From NCBI GenBank assembly GCA_009995045.1, contig JAACQG010000017.1, positions 1 to 48,489 on the forward strand: a stretch of 48,489 bases of DNA, given 5' to 3'. Positions 1-7,714 of this stretch are shown piece by piece. The first letter of the stretch is position 1; each line of letters starts with the position of its first letter. Made by a program: the position numbers and the translations under genes. Source of the stretch: Alphaproteobacteria bacterium (GTDB lineage Bacteria > Pseudomonadota > Alphaproteobacteria > Micavibrionales > Micavibrionaceae). The notes beneath the pieces were generated by a model. It made no database searches. It was given only the letters and a program-made list of their open reading frames with translations, and was not told the origin of the DNA.

Positions 1-348
1 CGCATCGCCGAAATCGCATTCCCCGCCGACAAAGCATCCGACGATGAAATGTTCGAATCCGCAGTCGAAGCAGGCGCCGATAACTGCGAATCTGATGAGG
101 AATACCACGTCATTTCCTGCACCGTCGAAGATTTCGCCACTGTCCGCGACGCACTCGAAGCCAAATACGGCGAACCCGAACGCCAAGGCTTGGTCTGGAA
201 ACCAAACGTCATGACCGAAGTCGACGAAGCCACCGCCGCCACAATCCTAAAACTCATCGACCAACTAGAAGACAGCGACGACGTCCAAAACGTCACCGCC
301 AACTTCGATATCAGCGATGAAATCATGGAAAAATTGATGGCGGGCTAA
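1..348 (+). CDS. yebC: YebC/PmpR (TACO1) family protein, 3' part
   Basis: The reading frame is open from the first base, so the N-terminal part lies outside the window. The visible 115 residues match the C-terminal domains of YebC/TACO1 proteins: an EIAFPA(D/E)KASDDEMFE stretch, EAGADN, the GEPE segment, and the near-terminal DDVQNVTANFDIS motif that closes the family. YebC proteins are cytoplasmic; members have been described as transcription regulators or as ribosome-associated factors helping translation of proline stretches. yebC just upstream of ruvC is a common bacterial arrangement. Here a separate SOS-type promoter follows it, so ruvCAB need not depend on yebC transcription. Identification is firm; the exact role is not. 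Confidence 0.93.
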   Translation, partial: RIAEIAFPADKASDDEMFESAVEAGADNCESDEEYHVISCTVEDFATVRDALEAKYGEPERQGLVWKPNVMTEVDEATAATILKLIDQLEDSDDVQNVTANFDISDEIMEKLMAG

Positions 349-421
349 AGTAGGTGCTATCCCCTGAAGCGCTTTGCCATCAGGTTGGCCTAAAAAAAAT
401 AAATCTTCCCCAAAATAAATC

Positions 422-454
422 GTTCTTGTTTCGTTCTAAAAAATAGAGTACGAT
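422..454 (+). promoter_or_regulatory. SOS (LexA-regulated) promoter of ruvC operon
   Basis: GTTC at 422-425 and GTTC at 433-436 are separated by exactly seven bases, the alphaproteobacterial LexA box GTTC-N7-GTTC. It overlaps a possible -35 (TTGTTT, 426-431), followed after 17 bases by a possible -10 (TACGAT, 449-454). Transcription would begin near 461, about 100 bases before the ruvC start. ruvCAB genes resolve Holliday junctions and are classical SOS genes, so the placement is biologically sensible. The box is clear; the -35/-10 assignment is weaker. Confidence 0.78.
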
Positions 455-461
455 TCACTCG

Positions 462-559
462 TCGCTTAATTTTGTTTTTTCAGCAGGCGCGAGTGACGAC
501 AGGTATGCCAATACCTTAGGATGCGAGCAACGCACTGAAAAAGCAAAAGGAAGTGGCGA
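462..559 (+). promoter_or_regulatory. Structured 5' leader of ruvC mRNA
   Basis: The leader can fold into one long nested structure. Bases 470-483 (TTTTGTTTTTTCAG) pair with 535-548 (CTGAAAAAGCAAAA) over 14 pairs with a single G-U. Inside it AGGTAT (501-506) and ATACCT (511-516) form a hairpin with loop GCCA. Outside it TCGC (462-465) can pair with GCGA (556-559), immediately before the ruvC ATG. The ribosome binding site (AGGAAG, 548-553) lies inside the fold. GCGAGTGACG and GCGAGCAACG form an imperfect direct repeat around the inner hairpin. Function is unknown; it could be a translation-control leader or a dispersed repeat. Confidence 0.5.
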
Positions 560-1108
560 ATGATTATTCTAGGGATCGACCCCGGCCTCCAAAAAACCGG
601 CTGGGGCATCATCGAAAAAAACGGATCTCGGCTCAGTTACCTCGCAAGCGGGTTGATAAAGACCAACCGTGACGATGGCCTGCCGCGCCGCCTCGCGCAT
701 CTCCATGAAACCCTATCCGCCCTCATCATGCTCTGGAACCCAAACGCGGCGGCTGTCGAAGAAACCTTCGTCAATAAAAACCCCGCAAGCGCCCTTAAAT
801 TGGGGCAGGCGAGGGGAGTTCTGCTTGCCGTGCCCGCCATCCACGGCATCGAAACAGCGGAATACTCCGCCAATAAAGTCAAAAAATCCGTCGTCGGTGT
901 TGGTCATGCCAATAAAGACCAAGTCGCCATGATGATCAAAACCCTCCTGCCAACCTGTGGGAAACCATCGGAAGACGAGGCCGACGCCCTTGCAGTCGCC
1001 ATCACCCACGCGCATTATGGAAGCATGAATAAATCCATACTCGCGGCGGTCAACATACCCCCTCCCGTTAAAAATGGTCAAACGAACCGAAGAAAACGCA
1101 GTTTATAG
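560..1108 (+). CDS. ruvC: Crossover junction endodeoxyribonuclease RuvC
   Basis: RuvC is the metal-dependent nuclease that cuts Holliday junctions symmetrically in the RuvABC resolvasome. The 182-residue product has the RNase H-like fold signature: GIDPGLQKTGWG at the N-terminus with catalytic Asp7, the VEETFVNKNP segment with Glu67/68, KKSVVGVGHANKDQV, and the C-terminal acidic pair in EDEADALAVA (Asp139, Asp142) where many homologues have His/Asp. Length fits the family (about 170-180). A good ribosome site (AGGAAG) precedes the ATG. ruvA starts 15 bases after its stop, so they are co-transcribed behind the LexA box at 422-436. Confidence 0.97.
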   Translation: MIILGIDPGLQKTGWGIIEKNGSRLSYLASGLIKTNRDDGLPRRLAHLHETLSALIMLWNPNAAAVEETFVNKNPASALKLGQARGVLLAVPAIHGIETAEYSANKVKKSVVGVGHANKDQVAMMIKTLLPTCGKPSEDEADALAVAITHAHYGSMNKSILAAVNIPPPVKNGQTNRRKRSL

Positions 1109-1123
1109 AATGAAATCAATACG

Positions 1124-1744
1124 ATGATAGCCAAATTAACAGGAATAATCGACACACTCGCACAAGGGTATCTCATCCTCGATGTCAACGGCGTTGGCTA
1201 CCTCGTCCAAGCCAGCAATCGCACCCTGTCTCGTATCGGCCGCAAAGGCGACCCCGCAAGCCTGCTCATCGAAACCGTCATTCGCGAAGATGCCTTCACC
1301 CTTTTCGGGTTCGCCGATAAAGCCGAACAAGAATGGTTCAAACTCCTGACCTCCGTCCAAGGTGTGGGCGCAAAGGCTGGCCTCGCAATTCTCTCCGTCA
1401 ACACGCCCGATAAAATTGCCCTCGCCATCGTCGCCCAAGACAAAGCCGCTATTCGGGCCGCCGACGGCGTAGGGCCAAAACTCGCCACGCGAATCCTGAC
1501 CGAACTTAAAGACAAAGCGGGCAATATCGACCTCGGCGCAAGTTCGCAAAGCGCCTCATACAGTGAAATCGCATCTGACGCGCCACAGACAGACAACCAA
1601 ATCGACAGCGACGCAATCTCCGCCCTCGTCAATCTCGGCTACGCCCGATCCGATGCCTTCACCGCCGTAACAAAGGCAAAAGCTGAGGCCAACGACAACC
1701 TCCAAGATTTAATCCGCTTGGCACTAAAGGAACTGAGCGCATGA
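1124..1744 (+). CDS. ruvA: Holliday junction branch migration protein RuvA
   Basis: RuvA binds the four-way junction as a tetramer and loads the RuvB motor. The 206-residue protein shows the usual three domains: an N-terminal OB fold (about 1-63), two helix-hairpin-helix motifs (SVQGVGAKAGLAIL and ADGVGPKLATRIL, about 72-130), and after a variable linker the small C-terminal domain (about 155-206, ISALVNLGYARSDAFTAV) that contacts RuvB. It lies between ruvC and ruvB as in many proteobacteria. Its stop TGA overlaps the ATG of the following unrelated secreted-protein gene (ATGA at 1741-1744), so the two appear translationally coupled. Confidence 0.97.
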   Translation: MIAKLTGIIDTLAQGYLILDVNGVGYLVQASNRTLSRIGRKGDPASLLIETVIREDAFTLFGFADKAEQEWFKLLTSVQGVGAKAGLAILSVNTPDKIALAIVAQDKAAIRAADGVGPKLATRILTELKDKAGNIDLGASSQSASYSEIASDAPQTDNQIDSDAISALVNLGYARSDAFTAVTKAKAEANDNLQDLIRLALKELSA

Positions 1745-2298
1745 GAACAATACTTTTTATACTTATATTCTGTGGATTACCATCAAACGGATTTGCTTGT
1801 CTTGTAGCACCACTACAGCAAATTGTATCTGCAGATGAGTTAATTGATAGAACACAACGAATTGTTTTGGCTAAAGCTATATCTTCAAAATTATCACCTG
1901 AAACAAATAGAAGAGATAAGGACGATACGATTGAATATGAATTTGAAGTAGTTGAAGTTATAAAAGGGACTATAGATAAATCTTTCAAGATACCTTTCGG
2001 TAGTAGAATACAGTCGCCGAAGGATTTTAATAGTTTCACCAAAATACCAACAGTTTCAAGTTCTCCAGTTCTTCCTGGCCAACTAACAGAGCCCGGTCAT
2101 GGACAGGAGCTGTTTTGGAATAGTGAAGCTGGCAGAGTAATGAACAGTCCAGATTGTGCAATTTACCCCAGTTTTAATGTAGGATATCAATATCTCATTT
2201 TTCTAGATAAGCCATATCACCGTAAAAGTTTTGAGTTAATAGGTAGTGAAGACAAGTGGCTTGCATACGTGAAAGAAAAGGTTAATGGAACTCGCTAA
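1741..2298 (+). CDS. Secreted protein of unknown function inside the ruvAB operon
   Basis: The 185-residue product has a short signal peptide (about 1-19) with a probable cut before Cys20 (GFA|C), so the mature protein would begin with cysteine. The rest has a [12 protein letters not shown] strand-turn segment, a second cysteine in [17 protein letters not shown], and a charged C-terminus. This layout (N-terminal Cys, valine-rich strand ending in KG, Cys-x-G-x-x-YL-IF) resembles netrin/TIMP-like OB-fold domains; that is inference from pattern only. It overlaps ruvA by 4 bases and ruvB by 14. Its base composition is far more AT-rich than ruvA or ruvB, suggesting later insertion into the operon. 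No role in recombination is implied by the sequence. Confidence 0.8.
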   Translation: MRTILFILIFCGLPSNGFACLVAPLQQIVSADELIDRTQRIVLAKAISSKLSPETNRRDKDDTIEYEFEVVEVIKGTIDKSFKIPFGSRIQSPKDFNSFTKIPTVSSSPVLPGQLTEPGHGQELFWNSEAGRVMNSPDCAIYPSFNVGYQYLIFLDKPYHRKSFELIGSEDKWLAYVKEKVNGTR

Positions 2299-3313
2299 AA
2301 ACCCCGAATTAGAACGCGACGCGCAAAGCTATGAAAAAGGGGAAGAGGGCGCATTACGCCCATTATCTCTCACTGAATTCATCGGCCAACCAAACCTGAA
2401 AGCCAATCTTGATATCTTCATCAAGGCATCAAGATCGCGCGGCGACGCAATGGATCATGTCCTGCTTTTCGGCCCGCCGGGCTTGGGTAAAACCACACTC
2501 GCACAAATCGTATCCAAAGAACTTGGGGTTGGCTTTCGCGCAACCTCTGGTCCCGTCATCGCAAAATCGGGCGACCTTGCCGCAATCCTCACCAATCTTG
2601 AACCAAACGATGTCCTCTTCATCGACGAGATTCACCGCCTCAATCCCGCCGTGGAAGAAATCCTCTACCCCGCCATGGAAGACGGAAAACTCGACCTCAT
2701 CATCGGTGAAGGCCCAGCCGCCCGCAGCGTCCAAATCGACCTCGTCCCCTTCACCCTCGTCGGCGCAACAACCCGCAGCGGCCTTCTAACAAACCCATTA
2801 CGTGATCGCTTCGGCATACCCCTGCGCCTAGAATTCTATTCCGCCGAAGAACTCGCCAGCATCGTCGCCCGCACCGCACGCTTGCTCAATATGCCGCTAT
2901 CCGATGATGGCGCGCTCGAAATCGCCAAACGCTCCCGCGGAACCCCGCGCATCGCCGGACGCCTCACCCGTAGAATTCGTGACTTCGCCCAAGCCGAAAA
3001 CGCCAAAATCATCAACGGCACGCTCGTCGATGGCGCCCTAAAACGCCTAGACGTGGATGGAAGCGGCCTAGACACAATGGACAGGCGCTATTTGAAATGC
3101 ATCGCTGAAAATTACGGCGGTGGTCCCGTCGGTGTGGACACGCTCGCCGCCGCCCTTTCCGAACAACGCGACATGATCGAAGACGTCATCGAACCATATC
3201 TCCTGCAACAAGGATTGGTGCAACGCACCCCCCGTGGCCGATGTTTATCCAGTAAAGGTTTCACTTATTTAGGTTTAAAACCTGTTCAAAGCGATCAAGA
3301 CTCACTACTTTAA
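2285..3313 (+). CDS. ruvB: Holliday junction branch migration ATPase RuvB
   Basis: RuvB is the hexameric AAA+ motor that drives branch migration with RuvA. The 342-residue protein has the N-terminal [12 protein letters not shown] segment, Walker [10 protein letters not shown] (63-71), Walker [11 protein letters not shown] (111-120), the sensor stretch GATTRSG and the arginine-rich [17 protein letters not shown] region. It ends in the winged-helix DNA-binding domain ([31 protein letters not shown]). The start lies inside the end of the upstream AT-rich gene (14-base overlap). ybgC begins 5 bases after its stop, linking ruvCAB to the tol genes. Confidence 0.98.
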   Translation: MELAKNPELERDAQSYEKGEEGALRPLSLTEFIGQPNLKANLDIFIKASRSRGDAMDHVLLFGPPGLGKTTLAQIVSKELGVGFRATSGPVIAKSGDLAAILTNLEPNDVLFIDEIHRLNPAVEEILYPAMEDGKLDLIIGEGPAARSVQIDLVPFTLVGATTRSGLLTNPLRDRFGIPLRLEFYSAEELASIVARTARLLNMPLSDDGALEIAKRSRGTPRIAGRLTRRIRDFAQAENAKIINGTLVDGALKRLDVDGSGLDTMDRRYLKCIAENYGGGPVGVDTLAAALSEQRDMIEDVIEPYLLQQGLVQRTPRGRCLSSKGFTYLGLKPVQSDQDSLL

Positions 3314-3318
3314 CGGGT

Positions 3319-3735
3319 ATGAACGCACATATATTAGACATACGAATCTATTACGAAGACACCGACGCCGGTGGAATCGTCTATCACTCAAATTTCCTCA
3401 ACTTCGCCGAGCGCGCCCGCTGTGAATTGCTCCGCGAGGTTGGATATGAATGCTCAAAAATAGAACAAGATCTCGGTTTTCTATTCGTTGTAAAACACGC
3501 AGATATAGAATATATAAAGCCAGCAAGATTGGATGACGCACTTCAAGTCAAAACAACGCTCGAATCCATGCGTAATTCCAGTTTTCAAATGCGACAAATC
3601 GTCCAAAAAGACGGACAAGATTTGTGCAATATGCTGATAACATTGGTATGTGTAGAAACAAATGAAATTAAACCAGTAAGATTTCCTGATATCTTACGCG
3701 AAAAACTCAATCATTATGCAGAAAGTAAAGAATAA
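3319..3735 (+). CDS. ybgC: Acyl-CoA thioesterase YbgC (Tol-Pal associated)
   Basis: This 138-residue hotdog-fold thioesterase has the 4-hydroxybenzoyl-CoA thioesterase/YbgC signature at the N-terminus: IRIYYEDTDAGGIVYHSNFL with catalytic Asp16, followed by FAERARCELLRE. YbgC proteins hydrolyse short- or long-chain acyl-CoA or acyl carrier substrates at the membrane and are characteristically the first gene of the tol operon. Its stop overlaps the tolQ start by one base (TAATG at 3733-3737). Family assignment is secure; the physiological substrate is not known. Confidence 0.93.
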   Translation: MNAHILDIRIYYEDTDAGGIVYHSNFLNFAERARCELLREVGYECSKIEQDLGFLFVVKHADIEYIKPARLDDALQVKTTLESMRNSSFQMRQIVQKDGQDLCNMLITLVCVETNEIKPVRFPDILREKLNHYAESKE

Positions 3736-4502
3736 TGGCCGAATCCGCTCCTGTTGAAGCCGTCGATGCAACAACAACCATCGCAACCCAAATGCATGAT
3801 TTCAGCATGTTTGGCTTGTTCATACAGGCTGACCCAATCGTCAAAGCCGTGATGTTGGCGCTCATCTTCGCATCAATCTGGTGCTGGGCTGTGATCATCG
3901 CCAAACGCTCGACGCTCAAACGCCTCAACAAAAAAGCAAACATCTTTGAAGATTCTTTTTGGTCGGGCGAACCATTGGACAAAATCTACCAACGCGTCAA
4001 AAACTCCAAACCCGATCCCATGCTCACGACATTCTCCGCAGGAATGGAAGAATGGCAACAGGGAATTTCCGGCGGCGTTCCCGTCAAAGAATCCATGCAG
4101 GCATCCCTGCGCCAACGCGTCGAACGCGCAATGAATGTCGCCATTGGTCGTGAAATCAGCGCCCTTGAAAAAGGCATGACCTTCCTCGCATCCGTCGGCT
4201 CAACCGCACCGTTTATCGGCCTTTTCGGAACCGTATGGGGAATCATGAACTCCTTCACATCCATCGCCGCCAGCAATAATACATCGCTCGCCGTGGTCGC
4301 GCCCGGTATTGCCGAAGCCCTTTTCGCAACCGCGCTAGGCCTCGTAGCCGCAATTCCGGCAGTTGTCGCCTATAACGTCTTCTCAAGTGGTATCAACCGC
4401 TACGCCGATCGCCTCGAAGCATTCTCCGATGAATTCGCCGCAATCTTGTCGCGCCACCTCGATTCTCAGGAATCAGGGCCTTCAGGAAGAAAGGTAAATT
4501 AG
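3735..4502 (+). CDS. tolQ: Tol-Pal system proton channel subunit TolQ
   Basis: TolQ is the inner-membrane MotA/ExbB-type subunit that with TolR converts proton motive force into TolA movement during envelope constriction. The 255-residue protein has three predicted membrane segments: near 31-53 (PIVKAVMLALIFASIWCWAVI), and two long ones in the conserved C-terminal half (GMTFLASVGSTAPFIGLFGTVWGIM and VAPGIAEALFATALGLVAAIPAVVAYN). These carry the TolQ/ExbB glycine-, threonine- and proline-rich motifs. It overlaps ybgC by one base, and tolR follows after two bases. Confidence 0.96.
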   Translation: MAESAPVEAVDATTTIATQMHDFSMFGLFIQADPIVKAVMLALIFASIWCWAVIIAKRSTLKRLNKKANIFEDSFWSGEPLDKIYQRVKNSKPDPMLTTFSAGMEEWQQGISGGVPVKESMQASLRQRVERAMNVAIGREISALEKGMTFLASVGSTAPFIGLFGTVWGIMNSFTSIAASNNTSLAVVAPGIAEALFATALGLVAAIPAVVAYNVFSSGINRYADRLEAFSDEFAAILSRHLDSQESGPSGRKVN

Positions 4503-4504
4503 CG

Positions 4505-4954
4505 ATGGCCGCAACGCTCTCTACAAAAACCCGCAGCCGCGGACGCAGAACCGGCGGAACATATCGTCCAATGGCAGAAATCAATATGACACCCTTCATT
4601 GATGTCATGCTTGTCCTGCTCATCGTTTTCATGGTCGCTGCACCGCTTTTGACAACAGGTGTGCAGGTTGACCTGCCCGATGCCTCCGCCAAAGCGATCA
4701 CCGATGAAAACAACAAACCCATCGAGCTGACCATAAATAAAGAAGGCAAAATCTTCATCGGCGACACCGAATTTAAAGAAGACAGAATCGTCCCGCAATT
4801 AAAAGCCATGAGCGAAGAAAGAACCGAGCAACCACGCATCTATATCCGCGGCGATAAAACGCTAGAATACGGTAAAGTGATGCGCATGATCGGCGCGATA
4901 AATGGCGCAGGCTTTACCAAAGTCGCCCTGATTTCGGAGCAAAAGACTCGCTAA
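4505..4954 (+). CDS. tolR: Tol-Pal system protein TolR
   Basis: TolR is the ExbD-like partner of TolQ. The 149-residue protein has a short basic cytoplasmic N-terminus, a single membrane helix (about 31-50, FIDVMLVLLIVFMVAAPLL) containing the essential proton-carrying aspartate (Asp33) after EINMTP, and a periplasmic domain ending in the typical YIRGDKTLEYGKVMRMIGAI segment. Length and motif order match ExbD/TolR. It follows tolQ by two bases and precedes tolA by twelve, in the standard QRA order. Confidence 0.96.
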   Translation: MAATLSTKTRSRGRRTGGTYRPMAEINMTPFIDVMLVLLIVFMVAAPLLTTGVQVDLPDASAKAITDENNKPIELTINKEGKIFIGDTEFKEDRIVPQLKAMSEERTEQPRIYIRGDKTLEYGKVMRMIGAINGAGFTKVALISEQKTR

Positions 4955-4966
4955 GTTGAAATTTTT

Positions 4967-5914
4967 ATGTCGATAAACCTATCCAACATTCGAGACAACC
5001 CCGCCGCCACGCAGAGTGCAAAGCCTCCACCTCCGGTGCTTACAGATATTTCGATGAAAAACGCATTTATCGCATCTGGCATTTTGCATGTTGTGATCTT
5101 TATTGTCGCCATCTTCGGCGTGCCGTTCCTGCCGAAAAACGACCCGCTCATCATCACGCCTGTCTCTATTGAATTGGTCGATATTTCGGACATCACGCAA
5201 ACTGACCGCGTTGCACCACCGAAAAAGGAAGACAAACCCAAAGAAATCGAAAAGCCAGAACCACCAAAACCAATTGAATCTGCGCCAAAGGTTACAAGCG
5301 AAACCCCGCCAGTCCCAGAAGACATCAAAAAACCGGAAGAAAAAAAGCCGGAAAAAGTCGAGGAAGAACCACCGAAGCCTGAACCAATCGTTGAGGCCAA
5401 AAAAGAAGAACCCAAACCAAAGCCTAAACCAAAAGAAAAGCCAAAGCCCAAGGAAAAACCCAAGCCAAAGCCAAAAGAAGACGCGTTCGACAGCTTGCTT
5501 AAAAACCTTGCGCCCGATGCCGAAGAAGCACGCCCGGAAGAAAAAACAATTGATGATGTCGTCGAAGATACATCAAGCGGCCAAATCGCAAAGCTCTCCG
5601 ATCAGCTATCAATCAGCGAGCTAGACGCCTTCAAATACCAATTAGAGCCATGCTGGAACATTCCCGCAGGCGCAAAATTCGCCGAAGATTTAGCCGTGGA
5701 AGTGAAGGTATCAATGGCGCGCGATGGCACAGTGAAGAATGCTAGCGTTTTAGATAAAGGCCGTTATAATCGCGACAGTACTTTTCGGGCGGCGGCTGAT
5801 TCTGCGCTGCGGGCATTACGTAATCCGCGTTGCTCACCGCTAAAACTTCCTCCCGAAAAATACGATCAATGGAAATCCATTTTGATTAACTTTGACCCAA
5901 GAAACATGCTGTAA
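4967..5914 (+). CDS. tolA: Tol-Pal system protein TolA
   Basis: TolA spans the periplasm between TolQR and TolB/Pal. The 315-residue product has an N-terminal cytoplasmic arm, one membrane helix (about 30-52, [21 protein letters not shown]), and a long charged linker (about 80-175) dominated by lysine, proline and glutamate with tandem [12 protein letters not shown] units. A C-terminal TonB/TolA-like domain follows (about 205-315: [25 protein letters not shown], then [15 protein letters not shown]). The Pro/Lys linker differs from the alanine-rich helix of enteric TolA and looks more like TonB; position between tolR and tolB supports TolA. The ribosome site is weak. Confidence 0.93.
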   Translation: MSINLSNIRDNPAATQSAKPPPPVLTDISMKNAFIASGILHVVIFIVAIFGVPFLPKNDPLIITPVSIELVDISDITQTDRVAPPKKEDKPKEIEKPEPPKPIESAPKVTSETPPVPEDIKKPEEKKPEKVEEEPPKPEPIVEAKKEEPKPKPKPKEKPKPKEKPKPKPKEDAFDSLLKNLAPDAEEARPEEKTIDDVVEDTSSGQIAKLSDQLSISELDAFKYQLEPCWNIPAGAKFAEDLAVEVKVSMARDGTVKNASVLDKGRYNRDSTFRAAADSALRALRNPRCSPLKLPPEKYDQWKSILINFDPRNML

Positions 5915-5925
5915 AGGTACAATTC

Positions 5926-7227
5926 ATGAAACACATCCTATTCGCACTCTTCCTGATTGCGCTCCCGATAAGCGCAAATGCACAGTTAAGAATCGACATG
6001 ACAAAAGGCGTGGTCGAACCACTTCCCATCGCCATCACACAATTCAAATCAAACGGCGGCAATACCAATTTCGCCCGCGATATCCCCGGCGTGATTTCCG
6101 TCAATTTAGAAAGCTCCGGCCTTTTTAAACCCGTAAATCCCGGCGCATTCGTCCAAAGCGTTGATTCCATCGCGACTGACGGGCCAAATTTTGGCGAATG
6201 GCGTGCAAGCAACGCACAAGCCCTCGTCACAGGAACAGTATCACCCGCCGCAGATGGCCGCACACGTGTTGAATTTTTCCTCTGGGATGTCTTAAGCGAG
6301 AAGAAAATCCTCGGCATGGCTTATACAACAACGCCGCAAAACTGGCGCCGCATCGCGCATATCATCTCCGATGAAATCTATAAACGCCTCACAGGAGAAG
6401 AAGGATATTTCGACTCGCGCATTGTTTATGTTGCGGAAAGCGGCCCTTTCAACCGCCGTGCAAAACGCCTCGCGATCATGGATCAAGATGGCGCAAATCA
6501 TAAATATTTGACCGATGGAAACAGCCTCGTCCTCACGCCGCGCTTTTCACCGACCGAACAAAAAATCACCTATATGTCCTACGAAAGCGGCAAACCGACC
6601 GTTTACCTCTATGATATCTCAACAGGACGTCACGAGCCATTGGGGCGTTTTCCCGGCATGACCTTCGCGCCGCGCTTCTCACCTGATGGCAAAAAAGTCA
6701 TCATGTCGATGGCGCAAAACGGCAATACAGACATCTATGAAATGTCTCTATCCTCACGCAAACCCGTGCGCATTACAAACAGTGCGTCAATCGATACATC
6801 GCCATCATATTCCCCTGATGGCAGCCAGATCGTATTCGAATCTGACCGTGGCGGTACGCAGCAGCTATACACAATGAACAAAAGCGGCGGCAACGTGCAG
6901 CGCATCACATTCGGCAAAGGACGTTATGCGAACCCCGTTTGGTCTCCACGCGGCGACCTCATCGCGTTCACGCGCATGTATCAAGGAAAATTCTATATCG
7001 GCGTCATCCGCCCCGATGGAAAAGGCGAGCGTTTGATCACGAATGCATACCACGTAGAAGGGCCAACATGGTCACCAAACGGACGCGTGCTTTCATATTT
7101 CAAAGAACGCCCATCAGGAAACAGCCGTTCAGCAAAAATCTACACAGTAGACATCACTGGCTATAACGAGCGTTGGCTCAAAACGCCCGTCGATGGATCT
7201 GACCCTGCTTGGTCGCCATTGAATTAG
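5926..7227 (+). CDS. tolB: Tol-Pal system beta-propeller protein TolB
   Basis: TolB is the periplasmic six-bladed beta-propeller linking TolA and Pal. The 433-residue precursor has a clear signal peptide ([19 protein letters not shown], cut before Gln20), the N-terminal TolB domain (about 20-160, with [17 protein letters not shown] and [11 protein letters not shown]), and repeated WD40-like PD40 blades (for example [58 protein letters not shown]). It closes the ruvCAB-ybgC-tolQRAB transcription unit. Unusually, pal does not follow: the next gene, rppH, lies convergently nine bases away. Confidence 0.97.
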   Translation: MKHILFALFLIALPISANAQLRIDMTKGVVEPLPIAITQFKSNGGNTNFARDIPGVISVNLESSGLFKPVNPGAFVQSVDSIATDGPNFGEWRASNAQALVTGTVSPAADGRTRVEFFLWDVLSEKKILGMAYTTTPQNWRRIAHIISDEIYKRLTGEEGYFDSRIVYVAESGPFNRRAKRLAIMDQDGANHKYLTDGNSLVLTPRFSPTEQKITYMSYESGKPTVYLYDISTGRHEPLGRFPGMTFAPRFSPDGKKVIMSMAQNGNTDIYEMSLSSRKPVRITNSASIDTSPSYSPDGSQIVFESDRGGTQQLYTMNKSGGNVQRITFGKGRYANPVWSPRGDLIAFTRMYQGKFYIGVIRPDGKGERLITNAYHVEGPTWSPNGRVLSYFKERPSGNSRSAKIYTVDITGYNERWLKTPVDGSDPAWSPLN

Positions 7228-7236
7228 TATTTCGCT

Positions 7237-7701
7237 TTAAGCAATATCTGAGAAAAGATCTATAACGCGTTGATAAACATCGCGTTTAAATGGAACGATA
7301 AGGTCAATCGTCTGCGCCAGTGGCACCCATTGCCACTTGGCAAATTCCGGCGGATCAAAGCTATCGATATCAATGTCGCTATCATTACCAATAAAGCGTG
7401 CCGCAATCCAAATTTGTTCCTGACCCGCAAATTTCCCATCCCATAGCGTGTTAAGAAGATGCGGCGGAAGATCGTATCGAATACGCTCCTCGGCAATGCG
7501 AATGATCTCAACTTTGTCTGTCCCGGTCTCCTCGCGCAGCTCACGAAGCGCCGCCGCCTCAAGGTCTTCACCTTCGTCAATTCCACCTTGCGGCATTTGC
7601 CATGCACCGGGCGTATCAATACGTTCCCCGACAAAGACATGTCCATCGGCGTTAAACAAAGCAATGCCCACGCAAGGGCGGTAAATCTTGGTCTGTGTCA
7701 T
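7237..7701 (-). CDS. rppH: RNA pyrophosphohydrolase (Nudix)
   Basis: RppH removes pyrophosphate from the 5' triphosphate of mRNAs, starting RNase E-dependent decay; alphaproteobacterial members were formerly called diadenosine polyphosphate hydrolases (IalA/NudH). The 154-residue protein carries a complete Nudix box at 39-61 (GGIDEGEDLEAAALRELREE then TGT), preceded by the GAWQMPQ element typical of RppH, and ends in the WVPLAQTIDLIVPFKRDVYQRV segment. It is the last gene of a minus-strand row with the deacetylase-like gene and ctpA, and faces tolB head-on. Confidence 0.94.
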   Translation of the reverse strand: MTQTKIYRPCVGIALFNADGHVFVGERIDTPGAWQMPQGGIDEGEDLEAAALRELREETGTDKVEIIRIAEERIRYDLPPHLLNTLWDGKFAGQEQIWIAARFIGNDSDIDIDSFDPPEFAKWQWVPLAQTIDLIVPFKRDVYQRVIDLFSDIA

Positions 7702-7714
7702 TTTTCTATCTTTA

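Noticed and set aside
4951-5463. A Gly/Ser/Phe repeat protein on the minus strand opposite tolA
   Set aside because: The repeats are the reverse complement of the tolA Lys/Pro codons.
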